Assembly: GCA_963969495.1 (NCBI GenBank)
Contig: OZ018330.1
Span: forward strand, 70,588,637 to 70,652,636
Direction: 5' to 3'
Length of the DNA stretch: 64,000 bases
Source of the DNA: Ceratothoa steindachneri
Taxonomy: Eukaryota > Arthropoda > Malacostraca > Isopoda > Cymothoidae
Below the pieces are notes generated by a model that was not told the origin of the DNA, did no database searches, and worked only from the letters and a program-made list of their open reading frames with translations. The position numbers and the translations under genes are program-made. Below, piece after piece: positions 31,179-42,904 of the stretch. How positions within the stretch are numbered: position 1 is the stretch's first letter; each line of letters begins with the position of its first letter.

Positions 31179-34100
31179 CAGGGCCGGATTGTGGTCAGGC
31201 GGGGCCCTGGGCCATCCACGTAAGCGGGGTCCCTGTTACTATACCTTCCCTGATAACAATTTGGTTAGGATTTGATTGATGTTAATTCCAGCCATGGCGA
31301 TAAAATCAACATATAATGGTAGAGGAAAGATGATGAAACAGTACGATTTACTTTGTATTTTTATTTGTTTTCATGTAATTGTTTTTGCATGTAATTAGAA
31401 TAATACATTTTTGTATATCTTTATCGACAATTATCAATACTTTTCTTATAGAATCATATTTCTTATATAGAAAGTCATATTTCTATAGAATCACATCTCT
31501 AAAATGGGATTAGACCGCCTTCTTTCTTGATTTGGACTTTGCCAATGCGTCAATTATATCCTGAAAGTCAATTTCTTTGGTCAAATCTGATTCAATTGTC
31601 ATCAAGACGAGATTACAAAGTTTATCCTGAAAATGACCGTTATCCTTCTGCATTTGCAACTGGCAATGTTAAATACAAGTAAAATGCCATGTCAACATTT
31701 TGGAAGGTTTCGACAATTCCAACTGTGCGTATATGTCTGAGTGCAGTTTTGAATCGGGGTTTGCTTTATATATGCAGAAAACTGAGTTATTTCATTTGCA
31801 AATGTTACCTGAAGGTCTGCAGAGAAATGCTTCTGCAAATTTGTAGCAGCTTCTTTAAGTTCAGGCTCTGACAAAGTAGTGATGCTAAATAGGAACACAA
31901 ACTTCCCCTGGAGCTTTGAGAATACTTCTTTCTTCTTTGTTAATTCTAATGATAATGAATCCAAAACGGTAGATTATGTAGATATCTCAAAATTATTCCT
32001 GGGTGATAGCTCTGCTTCAGTGTCTCCTTCTTCAAAAAATCGTTTCCTTTTCTCGATCTTTGGTGATTAGCACGGTAAGTGTGGTCCTTCACTAGTAGTT
32101 TAACCTTTACCTCAAAGTCTTCAAATGTTTCATCATTGAGCAGACAACTGATAAACTGCAGCAAGTATTCATAAAAAAACGTATAGATGTTGCTAGGTCA
32201 GTTTCAACTTTCTGAGGACTCTTGCTTGTGACATTCAATCGACTAAAAATACACCCCCAGATTACACAAATAAAAGCAGTTTTAAAATTTTCACCTTTTG
32301 CACCAGAATTGATACCTCCCCTCTGGCAATTGTTGTTTGGTCCTTATCTATTGCCAACTGTATCAAAGCAGAGCTTATTTCAACAAAGTTAGCTTTCAAA
32401 ATATTTGCTGGATCACACCTTGACGACCATCTTGATGCTGATGGTAACTTTATGACATCGCCATGAATGGTTTATTTCAAAATTCACTATCGGTGAGTTG
32501 AAACAGAGAAGAAGTTGAATAATGTATGTAAGAATCCAAAGAATGAAATTGCATTGACACAGCACTCTGCAGCACACGATCCAACAAGATTTAATGAATG
32601 TGCTGAGCAGGGCACTAAATCAACCAGAGGGTTGACCTGTTTGATTCGGGCTTGTAATCCATGATATTTGCCAGACTTGCATTGTTATAGCACTGACCAC
32701 GATAGTCCTTAGTAGGGAGATCATGTTCCTGCAGAATGTCAGTAACCCATTCGACAGTAAATACTATCATGACCAACACGAGGAATGAACTTTAAGAACC
32801 GTTCTACAGGTTTTCCACTGTAGTCCACAAACCGAATAATGAATCTCAACTGATCCACATGGGATAGATATATCAGGGGCTGAATCTACACTAATGGCAA
32901 AATATTTAGCTGTTTTCGCATCAGAAACTAGTTTTTTGAGAACATTTTTTGCCATGAACACAAGGAATTCATTACAAGTGGTGGATGACAGGTAAGAAAC
33001 ATTGATTCGTCCAAGACTTCCAAAACGTGAAAGGTGCTCAGCAAGAAACGTATTCAATTGTGCCAACAGTTCCAATATCCCTAGAAAGTTCCCATTGTTG
33101 TTAGATCCAAGAACCTCACTTTCGCTGCCTTATGCCAGTCCTCTCGCAGCTAAGAATTTTTCCACAACAACCACTCTTTCAACAAATTTACTCCAATAAT
33201 TGCGCTCTCTTTCGAATTGAATTCCTATATGTGTATCTATTCGGCCTCCATTTTGTGCAAGACTTATACTAGAAATAACACTATTCTTATAGGCATCACT
33301 TTTCTCGTGACCTTCAATTCTTTGGGCATGTTTCCAGTCATTAAATCCCTGTGTGAATGCATTTTCTTCATCTGAAAATAATTTGGAAGCTGAGCAATAT
33401 ACTTTGCCTGAGGTTTCAGAGTAAACCATCCATGACCGCTTCACAGATTCAGAATTGGCAAGTTTTTGAAAAACAGATGAGTTTAAATTCCTAGTTCTCC
33501 CATCCTCGTAAACTCTTGCTGACTTTTTAAAATCTATATCTAGTTCCTGACTAAAGTTTTCTACAATGAATGATTGTCGAAGTGAATCAGAAACTTTCAT
33601 AGGCCACAAGTTAGGATCACATAGAACAAAGTCGTCATTTAAAATATCCATAGTGTCTGAAGTACTGTGTGAGAGCACAGATGATGGTGAGGGGGTTGTA
33701 GGTTGTTGTTGTTTTTTAGTATCTTCACTTTTTGACTCGTCTGAGGATTCAGATTTAGCTACCGGGATATTAACTGAAACAGGTGTAGGTTTCGAAAACA
33801 TCTTTTTGCAACCATATGCATCTTTCTTTTTCTGTTCATCCTCTTGAATTTTTCTTTTTCTCTTTTGTGACCCACTTGCATGGGTACGACCAATATCACG
33901 TTCACGCGAATCCATACTCAAGTGATAAGATCTGTAAAAAAAAAAATTAAAATAAATAAATAAATGGTCAAAATAATATATTAGATACCATATATATAAG
34001 ATCAGTAAGAGACAAACAACCGGCCAAGAGCAAACAAAGAAAACCAAAAGCCCGTGATGGCAACAATGAAAATTCTACATGTCCAAAATTCTAAAATGAA

Positions 34101-34370
34101 AACTCCGGTAAATTAATTAATAATTTACTATCACCTAACGAGTAAAATACAACTTACTGTCCAAATACTGTTCAAATTGAAAAAAATAACAACAATTATT
34201 TTAATGTTAAAATGATTTTATTCAATCCATATAGTTGAAAAATTAATTTTTAATTGAAAAACTAAACATCCGGTCTCTAATCATTTTGAAAGTTAGCAGT
34301 AAATTTCAAGGTAATTTAAAACGTGCGGCTGGGCCATGACCCATTTGGCCCTATGGGTAATCCGGCCCTG
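31179..34370 (-). mobile_element. hAT-B transposon with 8-bp target duplication
   Basis: Termini are CAGGGCCGGATT (31179-31190) and its complement AATCCGGCCCTG (34359-34370). The flanking octamers ATTGTGCT (31171-31178) and ATTGTACT (34371-34378) form a hAT-type 8-bp target duplication with one mismatch. It encodes a ZMYM1-like transposase on the minus strand. Confidence 0.92.
31520..33915 (-). pseudogene. hAT-B transposase (ZMYM1-like)
   Basis: The start Met at 33915 (MDSRERDIGRTHASGSQKRK) leads a basic, Ser/Thr-rich N-terminus. Then come DPNLWPMKVSDSLRQSFIVE, VKRSWMVYSETSGKVYCSAS (TTF-type zinc-finger region) and AFTQGFNDWKHAQRIEGHEK, open to 33130. The catalytic part continues in broken frames (FLAEHLSRFGSLGRINVSYL, AKYFAISVDSAPDI at 32767-33075). 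The C-terminus near 31530-31680 (LTLPVANAEG, ESDLTKEIDFQDIIDALAKS) has lost part of the dimerisation helix. Non-functional. Confidence 0.85.
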
Positions 34371-36440
34371 ATTGTACTACTTATTGTCTTCGTACCCGCT
34401 CTACCCTTGCATTGCCAATACTTCAGATTAGCTTAGGATAGGTTAGGCCATGAGAAAAAAAATATAGACGTGTATACAATTTTTAGAAATAAATTTTCTG
34501 ATTGGGCTAAAAAAAATATATAGTCATTAGGCTATTTAGAATATAGGCTCGATTAGCTCAGTAAAGGCTATTTTCCCAAACAATTTATGTTGCTGCCTAC
34601 AGTTTGGCCGTAGGCGTATACTTCGAGTGACGTCATAAAAATCACGCTTTTTGAGTGGGAAGGTGAAGAATATTCCGCCTAAAATCCAATCTTTTGATAA
34701 TGTCATAAGAAATGAGTTTTTTTAACTGTCCGAAACCAAATGACACGCATCGCAAAAATGCCACGACTAAGCTCTTTGAAACTTTTTCCTATTTATTTTT
34801 AATTACAGCCTTTATAGACCAAAGGATAGGATGACAATGCGTTCACCTTTGAGCCCATCATTTGCAAATGCACTGATGTGCCCGGTCGGGATACGTGACA
34901 TCTTGGGAAGAGGGGAGGGCAGTTAGAGGACTCTCCCTAGGTGGAGATATTTCGGAGGTGACACTGCTTCAGATGGCATGGTCTTTCAAGGGGACGAACC
35001 TTGGCTCGGTTCCAGACACCGAATCTGACTCAGCCCATGTGCAAGGAAGGCCCTTCCCATGTGACACGGCGCAAGAAGACCACCAGGAGAGAAAGGATAT
35101 GTCCGAGGCTGGTCCATCTGGCCTTGGGAACCTATTCCGGGGGAGGAAAGAAGCGGATTCTCTCCACACTCTCCTCTCTAAAAATGAAGAAACATAAGTA
35201 GTAGAAATGGAAGAGGTTTCTGTCCTTCATCACCAGGGTTCCGGGACGGAAGGGTCTGCTGGCGTTAAGGCAAGTGACCAGGCCAAGACCGAGGCCACAT
35301 GCTCATTTAAATGAGAAGTTTAGATTGATTGACGGGTAGATAGGCAAAGATGAGCCGTTTCTTCGTCAGGAGCCTTCTAGCGGCCATTATTAGTACCCTT
35401 TGGAACTCGGTAGCTCGCATGTGAGTGTGATGCCATCATACTACTAGACATAACTGAGGTGAAGAGCTTGCTTACGAAAGAGAGGTCAATGTAGAGTGTG
35501 TGGTGAGAAAACAGGCTCACTCCTACACTCGTTGTGACATGCGATTCCGAGAGACTCCTTAACTCCTGCGTTTTGATGATATCGCTACCGCGTGAAGGCA
35601 TTCATGCCGCTGTCATCGATTCTGTCATACGAATCGCGCATGTAGGCGTGCAAGGTCGGGGTTACCGGAATTCTGTGTAAGTTGCTCCAAAACCGCACAC
35701 GATAAGTCCTCATCGTTTATGCAAGCGTTCCAATAGGGAGAGTCGCTCCCTACTTCCTCGAAGCATTCTGGCATGTATCTCCTGGAGAAGAAAATCCTGA
35801 CTGCTCAGGCTGCGGATTGTCTCTCCTCCGCGAGGCTAAGGACTTATCCTGGCGCACTCAGCGCTCCATGGGATGTCTGATGCCTCAATTAAAAAAAGGC
35901 AGCCTCAGCTCCTGGCCGCTACAGGCCTACGAACCCGGTCGCTTCCGCTCCCTTTCGAAAATTTTCTGCGGGTTCTAGCCACCCTGGGCGCTCCCGTGGT
36001 AGAGATAATGGCCCAAAGGTTTCATAACCAGCCTCGGCTAAAATGAGAGAGCCACCCCTTCCCCCGTCCTGGGTACTCAGAGTAGCTACACATTCTCCCG
36101 GCCTGACTCTCTTTCATTTCTAGACATAAAGATTACCCGTTAGTTAAGATAACAACCTTTGCACATCAGCGTATAGAAACTCACCTCCTGTCTACTTAGT
36201 ACGAATTATTTATCAGGTTTATCAACCCATTTTTAAATATATCTGTAAACTTTAGAATTCACCACGCGTTTAAAATATGTTCTGACTGGAATTATTTTTT
36301 ACATGACTTTTGTAAATTTAATTTATTCACAGACTCATTGCCTGCTAAATTGATTAGTCGTTTTCTAACTAAAATAGATGCTATTCCTTAATATAATTTG
36401 ATCTTCAAAAGGAGAAACTGTATTTCAAAATACCTCAAAT
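34371..36440. other. Intergenic, no gene recognised
   Basis: Short frames on both strands (for example 34895-35197 and 35377-35601) overlap each other and show no domain. G+C is higher than in neighbouring DNA between 34850 and 36100, so this may be an older unclassified repeat. Confidence 0.5.
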
Positions 36441-36444
36441 AGAC

Positions 36445-36500
36445 AGGGCCGCTTTACGGAGCTGCAGGGCCCGTAGCACAAGGAAAAGCGGGGCCCCCAC
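36445..36500. mobile_element. hAT terminus remnant
   Basis: 'cagggccgctttacggagc' followed by 'gcagggcccgtagca' and 'gcggggccccc' resembles the outer end of a ZMYM-type hAT, cut short at the PLE1 boundary. Confidence 0.45.
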
Positions 36501-36522
36501 CGGTATATATATATACCGGTGG
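36497..36522. repeat. Perfect 26-bp palindrome at PLE1 5' edge
   Basis: CCACCGGTATATA followed by its exact complement TATATACCGGTGG. It sits between the hAT remnant and the first PLE1 codons. Confidence 0.95.
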
Positions 36523-37487
36523 ATCTTAAATTACAACGCCTCATCTTCAACAGTTATTGGACTAAGAACAGCCGACCTGAAACGATTGTGAACCTCTCTT
36601 CTCAAGAACTTGATGATACTACAACTTTTACCTTTGAATTTGGCCTGAACTTCTCCATTCCGTCCAGACCTTCCATTGTTTCAATTGCCAAAGGTTTTGA
36701 AAATTTAGAAAAATCTAGTGACATTCCTTATGAACATGTTTCTATCGCTAAAGGTTGTTTAGCCACCACAACCCACTATATTTACCCCTTGCGTTTCCGT
36801 CGTGCTTTAGCTGCTATTTGAAATAATGTTTCATTACACATTACCAAAGCAGATAAATCTGGTGCAGTCGTTATTATGGATAAAGTGTCTTATATTGTTA
36901 AAATGGATCTATTACTAAATGACCTTACCACCTATGTCCCCAAAGAAAAAGATCCTACGATTCAGGTTCATAGTGATTTCCACAAAAAGATGCGTTCCCA
37001 TTTAAAAAAATTTCCGATTTAATTGCTAAATTTAAATCTAGTAATGCTTCTCTGCCATATTTATATGGTCTTGTAAAGACTCATAAGCCTAATAACCCTA
37101 TGCGTCCTATTATTAGTTCTGTTGGCTCAGTCTCATATTCCTTATCTAAATGGCTCACTTCATACCTCACTTCCCTTGCTGATACCATTTCTAATTCTCA
37201 TATTAAAAAATAGTTACGACCTTATTGAAAAACTCAACTCTATCCCTTACTCTAATAACTTCTCCCTTGTTAGTTTCGATGTTTGTTCTCTTTTTACTAA
37301 AGTGACTGTAAACGAGCTTTTTTGCCTTCCTAAGTGATAAATTGCATATGTTTGATATTTCCTTGACAGTCAATATTTTTTATTGAACTCATCTCAATGC
37401 GTACTAAAAACAGTAAGTTTTCTTTTAATGGTAAATTTTACCTTCAAAAGTTTGGTTTAGCTATGGTAAATTGCTTATTTCCTGTTC

Positions 37488-37578
<91 letters not shown>

Positions 37579-38020
37579 TTTTTGAAACTACCCTACTCCC
37601 CCACCATTATCGATTTTTTTCTTGTTTGGTTCCGATATATAGACGATATTATTTGTTTGTGGCTTTCTTCTAAGGACGTTAATGGTTTTCTTACTGAACT
37701 TAATTCTCTGGTTCCCTCTATTAGATTTACCCTTGAACTCGAACAAAATGGTGTCCTCCCCTTCTTAGATCTACTTATTCATAGGACTCCATCTGGATTT
37801 AAATTTTACGTCTACCGTAAGCCTACCAACGCCGGTTCTTATATCCATTTTTACTCAGGTCATAATAATAAAGTCAAACGTTCTGTATTTATTTCAATGT
37901 TTCTCCGAGCGTTGCGGGTCGCCAGCCTGGAATTCTTGGATCTTGAGATTTCTAAGATCTTTGAAATAGGTAAAAATCTTTGCTACCCTCAAAAGTTTCT
38001 TGCAGGATGCATAGATTTGG
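36519..38020 (+). pseudogene. PLE1 reverse transcriptase
   Basis: Blocks: ITKADKSGAVVIMDK (about 36840), YGLVKTHKPNNPMRPIISS (about 37062), NNFSLVSFDVCSLFTKV (about 37255), KFGLAMVNCLFPVLSNIY (about 37450), then 80 bp of (AT)n, MKFFETTLLPHHYRFF, and VWFRYIDDIICLWLSS (about 37625). After that LPFLDLLIHRTPSGFKFYVY and RKPTNAGSYIHFYSGHNNK. The catalytic Y-I-D-D is intact. Frames change at least three times. Confidence 0.9.
37493..37573. repeat. (AT)n expansion inside PLE1 RT
   Basis: About 80 bp of AT lie exactly at the codons for LSNIY-M(K/E)FFE, a conserved PLE motif whose codons themselves read 'aatatatatatg'. The expansion is read as repeated I-Y. Confidence 0.95.
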
Positions 38021-38029
38021 CAAAAAAAA

Positions 38030-38415
38030 AAATCCTTTTACAGAACAGAAATCCCTCCCGCATACAATTTTAAGAACTCCCTTGTTTTACCGTTTTCTGA
38101 GTCCTTTTCCTTGCTTCCCTCTTTTGAATAAGTTAAATATTTGTGTCATATTCAAGTATCAGTCTACCATGTACAAAATGTTGATTCATAATAATAACAA
38201 TAGTATAGGAGGGGTTTATTCAGTTAATTGTTCAGTTTGCCCTAAGCAATACTTTGGGCAAACCGGTAAATCATTAACTGTACGCTTGACGCAACATAAA
38301 TACAATATTAGGAGGGGGAAATGCAGCAGCGCTTTCTTTGTCCATTTATCGGAAAAGAGTCACCGTATCAATTGGAATTCGGCTAAATTTATTTACAAAT
38401 ACATCGACGCTTAAT
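38030..38415 (+). pseudogene. PLE1 GIY-YIG endonuclease
   Basis: The frame 37980-38414 holds GGVYSVNCSVCPKQYFGQTG, then KSLTVRLTQHKYNIRRGKCS and AFFVHLSEKSHRINW. GVY and YFG are the GIY and YIG motifs, with the C-x2-C insertion typical of PLE endonucleases, followed by the conserved R and H. It would nick target DNA for insertion. Confidence 0.9.
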
Positions 38416-38596
38416 TGAATCGGCACTTATAAAAGAAATTCCCAAATTTAATACTTCCGACGGCCAATTTAATACTAATACAATAAGCAAAAAATTCATA
38501 CTTCCGCTTCTCAAAAATGCCGCTACATTCTCGCATCATCTACTTTAGCGCCACTGTTTATACGTAAAGCAACTTCTGTATTTCGCTTGTCCACCA

Positions 38597-38639
38597 GTGA
38601 CTGACGATGACGGATGTTTCCGTCGAAACCTAGTTTCGC
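38597..38639 (+). ncRNA. Hammerhead-ribozyme-like motif at PLE1 3' end
   Basis: CTGACGA (38601-38607) is followed by a stem GACGGA / TCCGTC (38609-38614, 38619-38624) and GAAA (38625-38628). A 2-bp stem III (AC/GT, loop CTA) precedes cleavage-site candidate T38635, and GTGA (38597-38600) can pair with TCGC (38636-38639, one G-U). This fits a type I hammerhead core with one extra T at 38608. PLEs are known to carry such short-stem-III hammerheads. Activity is uncertain. Confidence 0.45.
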
Positions 38640-38705
38640 ATTTAAAATTAGTCCTATTACTGTGGTTTTATCCCTATAGTTACACGTACGCTACTGTACT
38701 ATTTT

Positions 38706-38707
<2 letters not shown>

Positions 38708-38767
<60 letters not shown>

Positions 38768-39022
38768 TACAAGAGAGGAAAGAAAATTGAACGCGAATGA
38801 GCAATGAGACAAGAAACATGAGTTTTTTAGAGGCAAGTGAAAGGGACATTAAAGAAACCAGAATCAAAGAGAGCAGAGGACGGCACAATGTGAAGGCGAT
38901 CCTTTACCGAAAAGAGAGAAATAATGCCAGGGGAAGAAAGTTTTTGAAAATTCTTGGCCGGGAATCGAACCCGGGTCTGCTGATTGCCGGTCAGATGCTT
39001 TACCGCTAAGCTACCAGGCACA
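38708..39022 (-). mobile_element. tRNA-derived SINE with (AT)n tail
   Basis: The minus strand begins with a tRNA-like head (39022-38950), followed by a ~180-bp body and a terminal (AT)n tract (38708-38764). Box A TAGCTTAGCGG and box B GGTTCGATTCC are both perfect, so Pol III transcription is plausible. The head-body-simple-repeat order is the standard SINE layout. Confidence 0.6.
38948..39020 (-). tRNA. tRNA-like head or pseudo-tRNA, anticodon position GGC
   Basis: A 4-bp D stem (GCTT/AAGC) and a 5-bp T stem (CCGGG/CCCGG) are perfect. The anticodon stem has 4 of 5 pairs with loop CCGGCAA (GGC would be Ala), lacking the usual U33. The acceptor stem has 2 mismatches of 7 pairs. More likely a SINE promoter or pseudogene than a working tRNA. 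Confidence 0.45.
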
Positions 39023-39959
39023 GTAACTATATTTAGCCCAAAGCATTACCCCATCAAACCCAGCATCTCCCTAACCTAGGAACCTCCAAGGAATTTTTAT
39101 ACCACATCCTTTTACCCGCTCACAATTTAAAGGCTCACTGTCCATGTCACATACAAAGAAAGAGCAAATACAGGTTCTGCGGGTGATAACAACAACCACC
39201 ACAGAAAGAAAGAGGCAGAAACCTTGTATAACTAACTATAAATACATTTCAAATTTATTTGAAAGGCAGAAAATAAAAATAATAAGACGGAAGATTTTGA
39301 AATATTTAAATTAGTTAGCAAGTGTATAATTCCTATAATCTGATAAGTTAGGAGAGCTTTTATTTATGAATCTAATGTTTATATAAAACTTTTAAAATAA
39401 ATTTTAGCGAAAAATTAAAGCAAGATCATTCAAAACACGCTGTACAAAATCACAAACAAGTTAACGGACGTGTTACACGATGCTCAAGGTTGACCCGACA
39501 AACACCAAACTGCACCTCGCAACATATTCAGGTAAGTAAAGGGTACCGATGATAAATCCCTATTTAAGTTTATCGAGAGCTGTTTTATGTTTCTAAGATT
39601 CGAAAGGTAATTGGGCATTTATGCGAATTTAAAATTTCAAAATCTTATATTGAAATATCGCTTTTACATTTTATTGCTTGGTCTCTTATCGCTGAAGTTT
39701 TTCTCCTTTTCCGATGCATTGGCCATGGGAACACCCAGGACATTTAAATAAGTATATAATTGAACTCCTAAGAATTTTTGGAACCGGATCCTTTATTGTT
39801 AAGAAAGATTTTATATTTGTTTTGCTAACAAAGGCAATTTAAAATTTTATTTGACAAAAGTATTTCTTTAACAATATGTGCAATTTTAGGCTAAGTACTT
39901 TATTATAAATACTCATTTCTGGCATTATTAAGTGATGTCTGTATTTTGCCATTCTTATC
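39023..39959. other. Non-coding AT-rich spacer
   Basis: No domain or repeat recognised on either strand. Confidence 0.5.
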
Positions 39960-40650
39960 TCAAGTATTCATCTGGGATGGTAGGGAATGAGCTTAACATT
40001 GCAAGAAGAAGAAGAAGAACTGGCTTGTACGGGAGGAATTGGTGCCTTGCAGATTAGGAACATCATAAGTAACCCTCTGGTGGACAAACACAGACTACTA
40101 TTTCCACCGTTGCAAATCAAGTTCGGCTTGATCAAACAGTCACCAAAACTCTGGCCAAGGATGGTGGCTGCTTCACTTTCTTGTGCCACGCTTTACCAGG
40201 ATTGACCATGGAGAAGTTGAAAGCTGGCATCTTTGACAGCCCTCAACTCCGTCGGCTCATCAGAGATCCAGAGTTTGAAAACTCAAAGAACGAAGTGGAA
40301 CTGGAAACATGGAAGGCTTTTGTTCTGGTTGTAAAAAACTTTTTGCCAACAAGAAGGCCAAGAACTAGACAGAACTTGTCACAAATTTGTTGACTGCTTT
40401 CAGAAACCTCGTATGCAACATTGACATAAAAATGCATTACCTATTCTCCCATATGGATCATTTTCCTGAGACTCTGGGATCAAAGAGCAATGAGCAGGGG
40501 GAGAGATTCCATCAAGACCTGAAAGAGATGGAGACAAAGTATCAGGGACGCTGAGATGCAGTCATGCTGGCTGATTACTGTTGGACTCTGAAGAGAGACA
40601 TCGCTACCACTGAGAATTCTTGGAGTTCGAAGAAACGGAAGTTCATGTCC
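39960..40650 (+). pseudogene. Relic of an unclassified repeat-borne protein family
   Basis: Across frames: FPPLQIKFGLIKQSPK, FTFLCHALPGLTMEKLKAGI, FDSPQLRRLIRDPEFENSKN, EVELETWKAFVLVVKNFL, then MHYLFSHMDHFPETLGS, QGERFHQDLKEMETKYQGR and ADYCWTLKRDI. I recognise this as a protein family repeated in many invertebrate genomes, probably carried by a DNA transposon, but I cannot assign a superfamily. Frameshifts near 40190 and 40370 and a stop make it non-coding. Confidence 0.55.
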
Positions 40651-40929
40651 TGAATTCTGAACAATGATGACATAATATTCAATTTACATGTACTCAGCTT
40701 TATTAATGTATACTGTCGAGGAATGACACAGTATGTCCCACTGTCTAATATGGGTACATACGTATTTGAGTCAGACCGGCAAATCTCGGCCCTGTACTCA
40801 GGCAGGTATGCAGCGAAGGGAAGGCCTCCCAAAGTAGAGTGCGACTTAATTACAGGTTGGCTATTCAAAAGGGGAACTCGCTTGCCAGATTTAACTCAGA
40901 AATTATTTAAGGAAACACCTCTACAAAAA

Positions 40930-42904
40930 TAAGCTTTAAGACAAGATAAATGATAAAATATGGAAACATGAATAATAATATAAATTAGCATAAAGGTTAG
41001 CGTGACAATCAATATTAAAGCGGGAATTATTAATTAATTCGATGGTTTAAATAAGAGGAGTAAGATTACTAAATCTTTTTGTTATGCAATTACGGGGAGA
41101 ATGTAGGTACTTGAGAGAATGAAGGTAGGATTCTGGATTACCTCGGATGATTGACGGGAGCGGAAAACCAGTGGCCAGGTCTTTATAGAACGAACTCGGG
41201 GTATGAGCGTTCAGGGAACTCCAACGGGTTTGCGATTACTCCGACTTCCGGGGGGGTGGGGGAAGCGACCACAGTAGAGACTTGTCAACGTAGAATCTCC
41301 ACAAAGACGGATGAGAAGAGGCAAAGCCCAGGGCAGTCTTCGGGGACGTAATAAAGTAGTTGTAATCTTCCTCTGAACCGAGTGGATTACAGAAAGGATT
41401 TGCTCAAGAGATCACGACGACGAAGCTCGGTTCGCCTGTGGTATAGTTGCACTTGATCTGGGCGACAAGACTTCCTAACTCGCAAAACTCTGATGAGAAC
41501 TATGTTTCACTTCGTCTTAAATAGGGAAGTTCGTCTGGAGGCAAGGGGTGGGGGGAAGCGAGACGAACGAAGTCCCTAGGGATAGCATGGCGTCAGACAA
41601 TGCAAACAAGGGAGTGTGATAAGCGCAGCTTTGACGAAGCGACCGGGGGGGTAGTGAGAAAATTCTTTCTACCTCACAGGTGATGGGGGAGACGAGGGAG
41701 ACACCAGCGGCCAGACTGGGGTCGACGCTATCAGAGTGAGAGACGGTGGTCATAAATGAACACAAACATAGCTGGCGTCAGTCTAGGCCTGAGAAAATTA
41801 AGCCACACGGCGCGTTTGAATTCATACTTCCACATATAATATTCAATATCCACTACTCAATTTTTGTGACATTTATTTAATAAATTGTGTTAAAAAACCC
41901 CGATGTTTTTTTATCTTAAAGACTTATTTCGGATGAGAAATATGAAAAAAAATCAACCAAAAATGTCCTCAAAATGTAGGTACTCGCTTTAGTTATAAGA
42001 TCGGATCTTAAAAAATCGACTTAGCACAACATCCTGACCTGCGCGGAGAAAGCGAATGTCATTTTCAGATTTAGCAGTGCAAAATTGTCCTAATTCAGTT
42101 GAAAAAACTTAGACAACTTACAAAGATCTTTTTTTCGTAACCCAGTGTAATGTATACTTCAAAAACTTTGATAAGAAAGATTGTATGGAAATAAGATAAG
42201 AATTAGAATATAATAATGTAAAGGAATAATCCTTACTGTAATATGAAATGTAAATCAGGAAAGGGTGAGATATTGTGATTTGTGTGTGTGAATATATTTA
42301 ATGGTAGGCGGAAGTAGTGAACACAACACTGGCTCTTAATTGGCCTAACTTAAGTTCTCCTAAGCCCTTGTCAATTTAGTCGAAGTCGTTCTGAATTTCA
42401 TTGGATGTCCTACTCACTTTGACTGTCTAGTATTTGACCTATCCTGATGATGGGTGACAGAATAACCTTTATTTGTCATAATTTGTTTCCTAACTTTTTC
42501 TTTGTACATTCATTGTTATTTAAATAATTATAGGAAATGTAATTATATAATAATTTTATATAACATACTTAATGATATTAGATGTCTCTATTTTAATTTT
42601 GTATCTAAAAAGAAAGAATCGCAAATGAAACAATTCTTATTCTTTCGTTTTCTTTTGGGAAGATTTGATGACTAACTGAATCATTTTTGCTTCTGTTTGT
42701 CTATGGTTTTCTCGGTTTTGTCTGTGTTCTGGTAGGAAGCTCGTATTTGATTCATAATTATGTTGCATGTTGTTTTGTCGAGGCTATTTTGTTTTTGCGA
42801 GTAATCAGCGACTCGTTGAGTTCGTTTTCTGGTTTACTGTGCTCATGTATTAGTTCCAGTTTTCGGTTGTTTTGATATCATGTATCATAGATTGGTGATG
42901 TGAG
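40930..42904. other. Intergenic, no gene recognised
   Basis: Several overlapping short frames lack any domain. G-rich patches at 41251-41262 and 41550-41650 are local composition features. Confidence 0.5.

Larger units (their letters stand above)
36500..38650 (+). mobile_element. Penelope-like element PLE1
   Basis: RT and GIY-YIG endonuclease of the Penelope type lie on the plus strand, broken by stops, frameshifts and an (AT)n expansion inside the RT. A hammerhead-like motif follows the endonuclease. Most of the usual PLE N-terminal region is present from LKLQRLIFNSYWTKNSRPET onward. The element ends near the SINE at about 38700. Confidence 0.88.

Noticed and set aside
38948..39020. Functional tRNA-Ala gene
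   Set aside because: Acceptor mismatches, no U33, and SINE-like downstream body with AT tail; kept only as a tRNA-like head.
42420..42470. PLE-type 3' motif around 'cctgatgatgggtgac'
   Set aside because: No stem plus GAAA follows and no PLE coding remains nearby.
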